In this document: positions 1-4,999 of the stretch, in pieces
How the letters are laid out: every line of letters starts with the position of its first letter
Numbering within the stretch: position 1 is the stretch's first letter
From: Pyrodictiaceae archaeon
GTDB lineage: Archaea > Thermoproteota > Thermoprotei_A > Sulfolobales > Pyrodictiaceae
Assembly (NCBI GenBank): GCA_015520245.1
Contig: WAQM01000230.1
Location: forward strand, 1-6,615
DNA: 6,615 nucleotides
Direction: 5' to 3'
Position numbers and translations under genes: made by a program
The notes under the pieces: model-generated
The model's input: the letters and a program-made list of their open reading frames with translations, nothing else
Database searches by the model: none
Told to the model about the DNA's origin: nothing

Positions 1-123
1 CTCCTCGCCGCCGGGGGCCTCGCCGCCCTGGCGTCACCCCTGCTCGGCGCCGACCCCCTGGCGGTGGGCGCGGCGGTGCTCGCCGCGTCGCTCTACGCGG
101 CCTACCGCGCCGGCCGGGCCTAG
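1..123 (+). CDS. C-terminal end of a membrane-like protein (5' truncated)
   Basis: The first frame is open from the window edge to a TAG at 121-123 and gives 40 residues. They are almost entirely Ala, Leu, Gly and Val, with a hydrophobic stretch near residues 20-34 followed by a short basic end (YRAGRA), as in the last transmembrane helix of an integral membrane protein. Nearly every codon ends in G or C, like the confirmed genes here, whereas the opposite-strand reading of the same bases is Arg/His/Gly-rich and has more A at third positions. The family cannot be named from this fragment. It overlaps the 3' end of the convergent DHH gene by 90 bases. It could be a chance open frame, but codon bias and hydrophobicity argue it is coding. 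Confidence 0.55.
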   Translation, partial: LLAAGGLAALASPLLGADPLAVGAAVLAASLYAAYRAGRA

Positions 124-1071
124 GCGGCCGGCGATCTCGGCCGCCAGCTCGGGCACCAGCCTGCAGACCTCCTCGAGGACCCTCGCCACGAGCTCGGAGG
201 CCCGCCGGCCCCGGGCCGGCGCCCCGGCGGCCCTCGGGTGGCCCCCTCCACCGAGCCTCCACGCGAGCCGGTTGACCGGCAGCGCCTCGCTCCTCAGGCT
301 GACCGCGTCGGGGTACAGGATGACGTAGACGTCGGCCTCCGCGCGCCCGAGCGAGGCGACGATGTCGCCAGGGTGCAGGCTCGGCGGCGACTCGACCACG
401 GCCACGCGGGCGCCGCAGGGCGCCTCGAGCACCCTGGCCCTCCTGGCCGCCTCCCTCACCATCCTCTCGTACCTGGGCATGAGCCTGGCGGCCTCCTCGC
501 GCGCCCACCCCGGCGTCGCGGGGTCCGAGGCCAGCGCGTCCACGACCCTGTACCTCAGCTCCCAGCCCGACATCCTGAGCAGGACGCGCCAGAGCCTCGC
601 CTCCCCCTCCACCACGTCCTCCTCGTCCTCGAGCCTGGCCAGCTCGACGAGCTCCCGGTAGCCCTCGAGCTCCACCCCGCAGGCCTCGGTCAGGTAGCCG
701 TAGACCAGCTCGGCGGCGGCCCTCGAGGTGTCGAGGATGACGGTGAGGCCGGGCACGCGGCCCAGCGCCTCCCTGGCGTCCGCGGGCCACTCGTGGTGGT
801 CGAGCCAGGCGGCCGCCTCGAAGCGCGACAGCAGCGCCGCCAGCTCACCGGCGCCGGGCCGCGGCGAGAGGTCGGCGACCACGAGCCTCGGGGCCCCGAG
901 CTCGCGGAGGTGGCGTGGCAGGGCGGCCGGCGTCGAGAGCCTGTAGTCGTAGCTGAGGCCGAGGAGGCGGGCGGTCCTGACGAGCAGGGCGGCCGACACT
1001 ACGCCGTCCAGGTCCCAGTGCGTCACGAACGCGTGGAACGAGCCCGCCGAGAGCACGCAGGGGGGCGCCAC
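34..1071 (-). CDS. DHH/DHHA1-family phosphoesterase-like protein
   Basis: A 345-residue member of the DHH superfamily (relatives of RecJ, NrnA and archaeal DHH phosphohydrolases), which use two metal ions to hydrolyse phosphodiesters in nucleic acids or small nucleotides. Visible motifs are HWDLDG at 18-23 (HxDxDG, motif I), DLSP at 67-70 (motif II), the signature DHH at 91-93, an acidic stretch around D149/D152 that may be motif IV, and the C-terminal DHHA1 motif GGGGHPRAAG at 274-283. The metal ligands look intact, so it is probably active; the substrate cannot be read. It starts at GTG 1071, 13 bases after the YbjQ-like gene, so the two are probably one transcript; a GTG five codons later is an alternative. 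From about residue 316 the protein turns Arg/Gly/His-rich and overlaps the convergent gene, so this tail is unlikely to be part of the fold. Family assignment is firm; cellular role is unknown. Confidence 0.88.
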   Translation of the reverse strand: MAPPCVLSAGSFHAFVTHWDLDGVVSAALLVRTARLLGLSYDYRLSTPAALPRHLRELGAPRLVVADLSPRPGAGELAALLSRFEAAAWLDHHEWPADAREALGRVPGLTVILDTSRAAAELVYGYLTEACGVELEGYRELVELARLEDEEDVVEGEARLWRVLLRMSGWELRYRVVDALASDPATPGWAREEAARLMPRYERMVREAARRARVLEAPCGARVAVVESPPSLHPGDIVASLGRAEADVYVILYPDAVSLRSEALPVNRLAWRLGGGGHPRAAGAPARGRRASELVARVLEEVCRLVPELAAEIAGRLGPAGAVGRVERRGEHRRAHRQGVGAEQG

Positions 1072-1084
1072 GGCGCGGGCCCCG

Positions 1085-1429
1085 CTAGGCCGCCCTCTCC
1101 AGCACCACGGCGGTGCCGTACGCCAGGACCTCGGCCGCGAGGGACGATACCACCGATGTGGCGAACCTGAGGCCCACCACGCCGTTCGCGCCCAGGCCCC
1201 TCGCCTTCTCGACCAGCCTCCTCACCGCGATGTCGCGGGCCCTGGCCATGAGCTCCGTGTACTCCTTTATCTCGCCTCCCACGATGTTCCTCAGCGCGGC
1301 CAGTATGTCCCACCCGATGTTCCTGGCCAGGACCACGCCCGCGGCCACGACGCCCAGCACCCTCACCACCCTGTAGCCCGGCACCGTCTCGGTGGTCGTG
1401 ACGATGAAGTCGTCGTAGGCGTAGGCCAC
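1085..1429 (-). CDS. YbjQ/UPF0145-family protein
   Basis: A 114-residue protein of the UPF0145/YbjQ family, a small protein reported to form oligomeric rings and sometimes labelled a heavy-metal-binding domain; its function is not established. The family opening is clear (VTTTETVPGY, then VRVLGVV), followed by the RNIGWDI segment, an EYTELM...AR helix, the ARGLGANGVVGLRF strand-turn-strand and a closing AYGTAVVLE strand. The open frame extends to GTG 1483, but the extra residues are Pro/Gly/Arg-rich and unlike the family, so GTG 1429 is preferred; it puts the family motif about ten residues in and gives the usual length of 105-115. It is the first gene of a two-gene - strand unit with the DHH protein and lies divergent to thpR. 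No convincing TATA box was found for it. Confidence 0.88.
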   Translation of the reverse strand: MAYAYDDFIVTTTETVPGYRVVRVLGVVAAGVVLARNIGWDILAALRNIVGGEIKEYTELMARARDIAVRRLVEKARGLGANGVVGLRFATSVVSSLAAEVLAYGTAVVLERAA

Positions 1430-1473
1430 GGCGCCCCCGCCGGTGCGCGGGCCCCCGGCTCGACTTGAGGGTA

Positions 1474-1490
1474 GCGGCCGCAACCGGTTT
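1474..1490. promoter_or_regulatory. Paired palindromes in the YbjQ/thpR divergent region
   Basis: The 98-base gap between the two divergent start codons holds a perfect 8-base palindrome GCGGCCGC (1474-1481), extendable to a 14-base near-palindrome at 1471-1484 with one mismatched pair, directly next to a second perfect palindrome AACCGGTT (1482-1489). The second forms part of the only AT-richer spot, CGGTTTGGG, about 40 bases upstream of thpR GTG 1528, where an archaeal TATA element would lie. It could be a weak promoter or an operator serving both directions. GC-only palindromes arise easily at this base composition, so confidence is low. Confidence 0.25.
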
Positions 1491-1527
1491 GGGGAGCGCG
1501 CGGCCCGCGCCGGCCCGGTGGCGCCGC

Positions 1528-2112
1528 GTGAGCGAGCGGGTGCGCGCCTTCATAGCCGTCGACATAGAGGACCCGGCGCTGGTGTCGAGGCTGGTGAGCA
1601 TTAGGGACGCCTTCGTGGCCACGGGGGCGCCGATGAAGCCCGTGGAGGACCAGAACCTGCACATAACGCTGCGCTTCCTCGGCGAGATCCCGGTGTCCAT
1701 GGTGGACGAGGTGCACAGGGTGATGTCGTCGGTCGCGTTCAGGAGGTTCAGGATAAGGATCGCGGGCGTCGGCGCCTTCCCGACGGTGTCCAGGCCCCGC
1801 GTCATATGGGTCGGCGTCAGGGAGGGCGCGGAGGAGCTCGCGAGGATACACGACGAGATCGAGAGGGGGCTGCGCAGGCTGGGCTTCAGGCCGGAGAGGG
1901 AGGAGTTCGTGCCCCACATAACCCTGGCCAGGATAAAGGGCTCCAGGAACCTGGACAGGGTTGTTAAGCTCCTCAACCAGTACGCGGACGTGGAGGTGGG
2001 CGAGATGACCGTCGAGGTGATAAGGCTCAAGCAGAGCATACTGACGAGGAGCGGCCCGATATACAGGACGCTGCGCGAGGTCAGGGCCGTGGACGCCGAG
2101 GCGACAGGCTGA
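1528..2112 (+). CDS. thpR: RNA 2',3'-cyclic phosphodiesterase (2H superfamily)
   Basis: A 194-residue member of the LigT/ThpR branch of the 2H phosphoesterases, which hydrolyse RNA 2',3'-cyclic phosphates to 2'-phosphates and in vitro can join tRNA halves through 2'-5' linkages. Both catalytic motifs are intact: H45-I-T47-L in NLHITLRFLGEI and H130-I-T132-L in PHITLARIKG. The family opening RAFIAVDI, the RVIWVGV strand and the late SGPIYRTL strand are also visible, and the length matches archaeal homologues of about 180-190 residues. GTG 1528 is chosen because GGTG at 1517-1520 gives a Shine-Dalgarno seven bases upstream; GTG 1540 would give the very typical opening M-RAFIAVD and is an equal contender. 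A longer frame from 1465 adds Ala/Arg/Pro residues outside the family. It is probably first in a + strand block with the next two genes, 62 bases ahead of the second. Confidence 0.93.
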   Translation: MSERVRAFIAVDIEDPALVSRLVSIRDAFVATGAPMKPVEDQNLHITLRFLGEIPVSMVDEVHRVMSSVAFRRFRIRIAGVGAFPTVSRPRVIWVGVREGAEELARIHDEIERGLRRLGFRPEREEFVPHITLARIKGSRNLDRVVKLLNQYADVEVGEMTVEVIRLKQSILTRSGPIYRTLREVRAVDAEATG

Positions 2113-2174
2113 GGCGGCTGCCGCAGCGCCAGCGTGAAAGGCGGGGGCGGGCCCCCGGTGCCGGGGGGCCTCGG

Positions 2175-2429
2175 GTGGCTAGGATAACCGAGGCCACGGA
2201 CGCCGTCAGGGTGCTCAAGGGGAAGCTGAAGGAGTTCAACATAAACCCCGACCATATAACCGTGGACGCCGTGGTGAGGAGCGGCGGCAAGTGGGTGGTC
2301 GTCTTCTACTACTTCTTCACGAGGTACGTCGTGGAGCTCGACGAGGAGGGCCGCGTCCTGTCGCTGCGCTCCGGCCTCGCGGCGGAGGGCTCCGGGCGTG
2401 GGCGCGCCCACGAACCTGCACCAGTTTGA
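2175..2429 (+). CDS. Small uncharacterised protein, helix followed by beta strands
   Basis: An 84-residue protein I do not recognise. Residues 1-20 look like an amphipathic helix (ITEATDAVRVLKGKLKEF), followed by predicted strands around DAVVRSGGKWVVVFYYFF and TRYVVELDEEGRVLSLRS. A helix, then strands ending in a V-x-L-D-x-x-G-x-V-L hairpin, resembles PepSY-like small domains; this is a topology impression only. No catalytic motif, cysteine, signal peptide or membrane span is seen. The last dozen residues are Gly/Arg/Pro-rich and overlap the next gene by 32 bases, so the folded part probably ends near residue 68. GTG 2175 is the only usable start; a G-run at 2162-2168 may act as ribosome binding site. 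The ATA, AAG and AGG codons in the core match neighbouring real genes. Its overlap with the PaREP1-family gene suggests translational coupling. Confidence 0.72.
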   Translation: MARITEATDAVRVLKGKLKEFNINPDHITVDAVVRSGGKWVVVFYYFFTRYVVELDEEGRVLSLRSGLAAEGSGRGRAHEPAPV

Positions 2430-2820
2430 GGCGCTGCTGCGCGAGAAGTACGAGCAGTACGCGAGGCTGAAGAGGGAGGGCGAGCTAGCGAAGGCCGGGG
2501 AGGTGCTGTGGTCAGCGATAATGATCCTCCTGAGCGCGCTCGGCGTCGCTCTCCGCGGCGCGCCCGTGAGGGGGCACCGCGAGGCCAAGCTGCTGGTCAA
2601 GAGGGACCTCGCCAGGCTCTACGCGGCGCTGTACGGCGGCGACCCGGCGCAGCTGGTGGAGCTCTTCGGCATGGCCGAGAGGCTTCACGCCAACTTCTAC
2701 CACGGGTTCCTCGACGAGGAGGAGCTCAGGGACTGCATCGGCGCCGCCGAGAGGCTCGCCGCCGTGCTGATGGACATGGCCAGGAGGCTGCTGGGGGCGC
2801 GAGGCGCCGGCTGGGCCTAG
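2398..2820 (+). CDS. PaREP1-family protein (HEPN-like helical protein)
   Basis: A 140-residue, almost entirely helical protein resembling the archaeal PaREP1 family, named from paralogous sets in Pyrobaculum and common in hyperthermophilic Thermoproteota. Recognisable features are an N-terminal helix rich in charged residues (KYEQYARLKREGEL), the helix with A-GEVLWSAIMILLSALG where the family keeps a tryptophan, and AERLHANFYHGFLDEEEL (residues 93-110), the family's usual LHxNFY signature. Such proteins are often compared with HEPN folds. R95 and H102 are spaced like the HEPN R-x(4-6)-H RNase motif, but the residue after Arg is Leu rather than the usual polar one, so nuclease activity is only a possibility. 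GTG 2398 is supported by GGAGGG at 2384-2389. The gene overlaps its upstream partner by 32 bases and ends 4 bases from the convergent GTPase gene. Function unknown. Confidence 0.75.
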   Translation: MGAPTNLHQFEALLREKYEQYARLKREGELAKAGEVLWSAIMILLSALGVALRGAPVRGHREAKLLVKRDLARLYAALYGGDPAQLVELFGMAERLHANFYHGFLDEEELRDCIGAAERLAAVLMDMARRLLGARGAGWA

Positions 2821-2824
2821 GGCC

Positions 2825-4006
2825 TCACCTCCTGGCGTGGATCTCAACCACGTCGCCGTCCTCCACGACGTGGTCGGGGCCCACCTTCTCGCCGGGGTAC
2901 TTGGCGGAGGGCCCCCAGACGCGGGCGTAGAGGAAGTACTCGGCGAGGTCGCTGTGGATCCTCCTGGCGACGTCGAGCACGGTCGAGCCGCGGGGCAGCA
3001 CGAGGGGGGTCCTGCTCGGCTCGCCGTTCGGCTGCTTGGTGTAGACGCGCACTATGTTGAGCCTGCGGAACACGAGCTCGCCCACCCTGTCCAGGTTGAG
3101 GCCTGTGCGCGCCGAGACCGGCAGGAGCCACACGCTCTTCTCCCTCCTGGCCGCCAGGTAGTCGTAGATCCTCCTGTACGCGTCGCGGGCGCCCGGCAGG
3201 TCCACCTTGTTGGCGAGCACTATGGTCGGCCTCCACACGGTGCTCCTGAATATGGCCATCTCGACGTCGTCGAGGGTGACCTCCCCCTCTATCAGCACCC
3301 GGGCCCTGTAGATGCGGTAGCTGGCCAGGAGCCTCTCGACGTCGCTGACCGTGCCGTCGAGTATGCGGCCCCTCAGCACGACCTCGACGCCGGTCGCGCC
3401 CCCCCTCTCCACGCGGACCGTGCCCCGCGGCCTCTCGATGAGCACGCCGTGCTCCGCCAGCAGGTCCCTCACCTCCTCGTACTGCCTCACCGGGTCGTCC
3501 TCGAGCGACACGACGACGATCACGGCGTCGGCGTTCCTGGCCAGCCCCGCCACCCTGGACGCGTACTGCGGCGCCTCCCGCGTGAGCGGGGGCGTGTCTA
3601 TGAGCTGGAAGTAGATGTCCTGGTAGCGCAGCATACCCGGCTGCGGCTGCGTGGTCGAGAACGGGTAGTCGGCGACGCGCGTCCGGGCGCCCGTCAGCCT
3701 GTGCACCAGCAGGCTCTTGCCCGCGTTCGGGGGCCCCACGACCACGACCTGGCCGGCCCCCTCCTTCTCGAAGAAGATCCTCGGGCCGCCACCGCCGACG
3801 CTCCTCCTCTTCCTCCTCTCGGCCTCGAGCTCCTCCCTAAGCTCGGCGAGCCTCCGCCTAGCCCACAGCAGGAGGTTCTCGGCGCCCTTATGCTTCGGCG
3901 CGACCGATAGGAACTCCTCGAGGGCCCTTATCTTCTCCTCGATGCTTCGGGCCTCGCTGTACCTGGCCAGCTTAGCCTTGGCCTCCGGGGGCAGGTTCGC
4001 CGGCAA
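2825..4006 (-). CDS. DRG/OBG-like GTPase with C-terminal TGS domain
   Basis: A 393-residue cytoplasmic GTPase of the archaeal OBG/DRG group, whose eukaryotic members associate with ribosomes and translation. An N-terminal charged helical region (1-68) is followed by the G domain: P-loop GPPNAGKS (91-98), switch I in YPFSTTQPQPG with T118/T119, G3 DTPP (137-140), G4 NKVD (266-269) and G5 SAR (298-300). An insert at about 190-260 matches the extra subdomain of the family, and a TGS domain fills about 320-393, ending VVEDGDVVEIH. The TTG at 4006 is chosen because the resulting opening PANLPPEAKAK is the one I associate with archaeal members; no ATG start is available. The G3 box has Pro where GTPases usually have Gly, probably a subfamily trait. 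The gene stands alone on the - strand, convergent with PaREP1 and divergent from the 34-residue ORF. A direct role in translation is inferred from the family. Confidence 0.93.
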   Translation of the reverse strand: MPANLPPEAKAKLARYSEARSIEEKIRALEEFLSVAPKHKGAENLLLWARRRLAELREELEAERRKRRSVGGGGPRIFFEKEGAGQVVVVGPPNAGKSLLVHRLTGARTRVADYPFSTTQPQPGMLRYQDIYFQLIDTPPLTREAPQYASRVAGLARNADAVIVVVSLEDDPVRQYEEVRDLLAEHGVLIERPRGTVRVERGGATGVEVVLRGRILDGTVSDVERLLASYRIYRARVLIEGEVTLDDVEMAIFRSTVWRPTIVLANKVDLPGARDAYRRIYDYLAARREKSVWLLPVSARTGLNLDRVGELVFRRLNIVRVYTKQPNGEPSRTPLVLPRGSTVLDVARRIHSDLAEYFLYARVWGPSAKYPGEKVGPDHVVEDGDVVEIHARR

Positions 4007-4073
4007 GCGCGGCCCGCCCCCGGGCGGGCACCTGGCCCTCGGGCCCCACCGTAGCCCCGTAGCACCACCGCGT

Positions 4074-4089
4074 TACGGTTTTTACCGTA
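4074..4089. promoter_or_regulatory. Symmetric AT island, likely promoter(s) between divergent genes
   Basis: TACGGT (4074-4079) and ACCGTA (4084-4089) form a perfect inverted repeat around TTTT, in one of the few AT-rich spots in the window. Read on the + strand it gives CGGTTTTTACCG, like the cores before the hemerythrin and thrC genes, and it lies about 55 bases before the GTG at 4136, so it fits a TATA box for that ORF. The same symmetry would offer TBP a site facing the GTPase start at 4006, about 75 bases away. It could equally be an operator. It is too short to be a convincing terminator. Confidence 0.5.
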
Positions 4090-4135
4090 TTGCGTCGGGA
4101 GGCGCGCCCGGGAGGCCCAGGGGGCCCGGGGGAGC

Positions 4136-4240
4136 GTGTCGGCACGGGTACGCGTGGCCAGCCGGGCAGCCAAGGTCTTCGTCTCGATAATCGTGGTGAT
4201 CACGCTGATCCTGCCCATCCTCGCGAACGCCGTGCGGTAG
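4136..4240 (+). CDS. 34-residue single-span membrane peptide
   Basis: GTG 4136 opens a 34-codon frame ending in TAG at 4238-4240. The peptide has a basic, non-hydrophobic N-terminus (Arg at 4, 6 and 10, Lys 13), then an uninterrupted hydrophobic segment at about 14-30 rich in Ile, Val and Leu with one Pro, then NAVR. This is the design of a tiny single-pass membrane protein, or of a signal peptide with a possible A-N-A cleavage site. ATA and ATC codons clustering as isoleucine within a GC-rich background, and GC-ended codons elsewhere, look coding rather than random. A TATA-like island lies about 55 bases upstream, and purine-rich GGGGGAG directly precedes the start, closer than an ideal ribosome binding site. 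The hemerythrin gene follows after 83 bases but has its own TATA-like element. I do not recognise the family; no function is assigned. Confidence 0.55.
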   Translation: MSARVRVASRAAKVFVSIIVVITLILPILANAVR

Positions 4241-4278
4241 GCCCGGCGCGCTGACCTTGCGGCTGCCGGGGCGCCGGG

Positions 4279-4288
4279 CGGCTTATCC
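4279..4288 (+). promoter_or_regulatory. TATA-like promoter of the hemerythrin gene
   Basis: CGGCTTATCC stands out from the GC-rich gap after the 34-residue ORF. Archaeal transcription starts about 25 bases downstream of the TATA centre, near 4310, giving a leader of roughly 14 bases before TTG 4324. That leader contains GGTG (4312-4315), a fitting Shine-Dalgarno eight bases from the start. It resembles the elements at 4077 and 4930. Confidence 0.5.
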
Positions 4289-4323
4289 CTAGGCGGGGCT
4301 GCGGGAGCCGCGGTGCTAGCGCC

Positions 4324-4860
4324 TTGGCGGGGCACGTGGTCGACCAGCTCTACGAGGACCACGACAGGATCCTCGAGGCCCTCGACATGCTGGAGAAGGC
4401 CGTGGAGGGAGTCGAGGCCGGCAGGGTCGACCCGGCCGTGGTCCTCGAGCTCATCGACTTCCTCAGCAGGTTCGCCGACCACTACCACCACGGGGTCGAG
4501 GAGCTGCTGCTGTTCCCCGCGCTCGAGAGGCGCGGCGTCCCGCTCCACGGGGGCCCCATAGGCGTCATGGTGTGCGAGCACGGGATGGGCAGGTACATGC
4601 TCAGGAACGCGCGGGCGGCCGCGGAGAGGGTGAGGTCGGGCGACCGCGGGGCGGTCGCCGAGCTGAAGCACTACGCGACCTCCTACCGCGACCTCCTGGT
4701 CCAGCACATAGACAAGGAGAACAACGTGCTGTTCGCCATGGCCCGCGACGTCATCGGCGAGGGCGAGCTCGTGGAGGAGGCGCGCCGGGTGGCCGAGGAG
4801 CACGGGAGGGAGGAGCTCCTAAAGAGGCTGGGCGAGATACGCGCGAGGCTGGGCGGGTGA
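4324..4860 (+). CDS. Hemerythrin-like (HHE) di-iron protein
   Basis: A 178-residue four-helix-bundle protein of the hemerythrin/HHE cation-binding family, which holds a non-haem di-iron centre for O2 or NO binding, sensing, or iron and peroxide handling. The expected ligands are present in order: H13 in YEDHDRIL, H53/H56 with E60 in DHYHHGVEELLLFP, H86 in CEHGMGR, and H128 with E132 in QHIDKENNVLF. The last two blocks fit the family HxxxE pattern. There is no fused sensor or membrane domain, so it is a soluble single-domain protein; the C-terminal 30 residues form an extra charged helix. TTG 4324 is preferred because of GGTG eight bases upstream and the nearby TATA-like element; GTG 4336 is possible. 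It follows the small membrane peptide but seems to have its own promoter. Whether it binds O2 or NO cannot be read from the sequence. Confidence 0.9.
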   Translation: MAGHVVDQLYEDHDRILEALDMLEKAVEGVEAGRVDPAVVLELIDFLSRFADHYHHGVEELLLFPALERRGVPLHGGPIGVMVCEHGMGRYMLRNARAAAERVRSGDRGAVAELKHYATSYRDLLVQHIDKENNVLFAMARDVIGEGELVEEARRVAEEHGREELLKRLGEIRARLGG

Positions 4861-4929
4861 GGAGCGGCAGTCTCACTGAGGCGGCGGCCCCCGGTGCTGA
4901 GGGTTAGGGGTGGCCGACCCCCGCCCGAC

Positions 4930-4940
4930 CGGCTTTTACC
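4930..4940 (+). promoter_or_regulatory. TATA-like promoter of thrC
   Basis: CGGCTTTTACC is the only AT-rich core in the 135-base gap between the hemerythrin stop and the thrC start. With start of transcription about 25 bases beyond its centre, the 5' end of the RNA would lie near 4961, leaving a leader of some 35 bases before GTG 4996 and placing the 10-codon ORF at 4967 almost at the RNA 5' end. The core closely matches the elements at 4077 and 4279. Confidence 0.55.
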
Positions 4941-4966
4941 CCCGCGGGCCCGGCGGCGGGCCGCCG

Positions 4967-4999
4967 GTGGGCGCCGTGGAAACGCGCTGGGCGGCGTGA
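4967..4999 (+). CDS. Possible 10-codon leader ORF overlapping the thrC start
   Basis: GTG 4967 reads ten codons (V-G-A-V-E-T-R-W-A-A) and stops at TGA 4997-4999, which overlaps the thrC start as GTGA. The predicted transcription start is only a few bases before, so it could be read leaderless; an internal GTG at 4976 has GGTG six bases upstream and would give a seven-codon version in the same frame. thrC itself has no clear Shine-Dalgarno, so termination-reinitiation from this ORF is a plausible way to translate it. It holds only one Thr codon, so classical attenuation is not suggested. Chance is possible at this length. Confidence 0.3.
   Translation: MGAVETRWAA

Noticed and set aside
238..1170. 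A 310-codon open frame on the + strand opposite the DHH gene
   Set aside because: Antisense to the DHH and DHHA1 motifs; Arg/Pro/Gly-rich with no recognisable domain.
2175..2429. MNT-type nucleotidyltransferase antitoxin partner for the HEPN-like protein
   Set aside because: The 84-residue protein lacks the GSxxxGxxxxxSDxD motif and the expected fold pattern, so a standard HEPN/MNT toxin-antitoxin pair is not supported.
1023..2600. A 525-codon open frame on the - strand across thpR and its neighbours
   Set aside because: It lies antisense to thpR, with both catalytic HITL motifs on the + strand, and its translation is low-complexity Ser/Arg/Gly sequence with no domain. Long spurious frames are expected at this GC content.
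2813..2830. Terminator between the convergent PaREP1 and GTPase genes
   Set aside because: Only four bases separate the stops, and there is no T-run or hairpin on either strand.
2837..3910. A 357-codon open frame on the + strand opposite the GTPase
   Set aside because: Antisense to the GTPase G motifs and TGS domain; the composition is that of a shadow frame.
3928..4803. A 291-codon open frame on the - strand across the hemerythrin gene
   Set aside because: Antisense to the hemerythrin ligand motifs and running through the likely promoters; no domain seen.
4894..4995. N-terminal extension of threonine synthase to GTG 4894
   Set aside because: The extra 34 residues are Arg/Pro/Gly-rich, cross the TATA-like element at 4930, and precede the zinc-ribbon start seen at GTG 4996.
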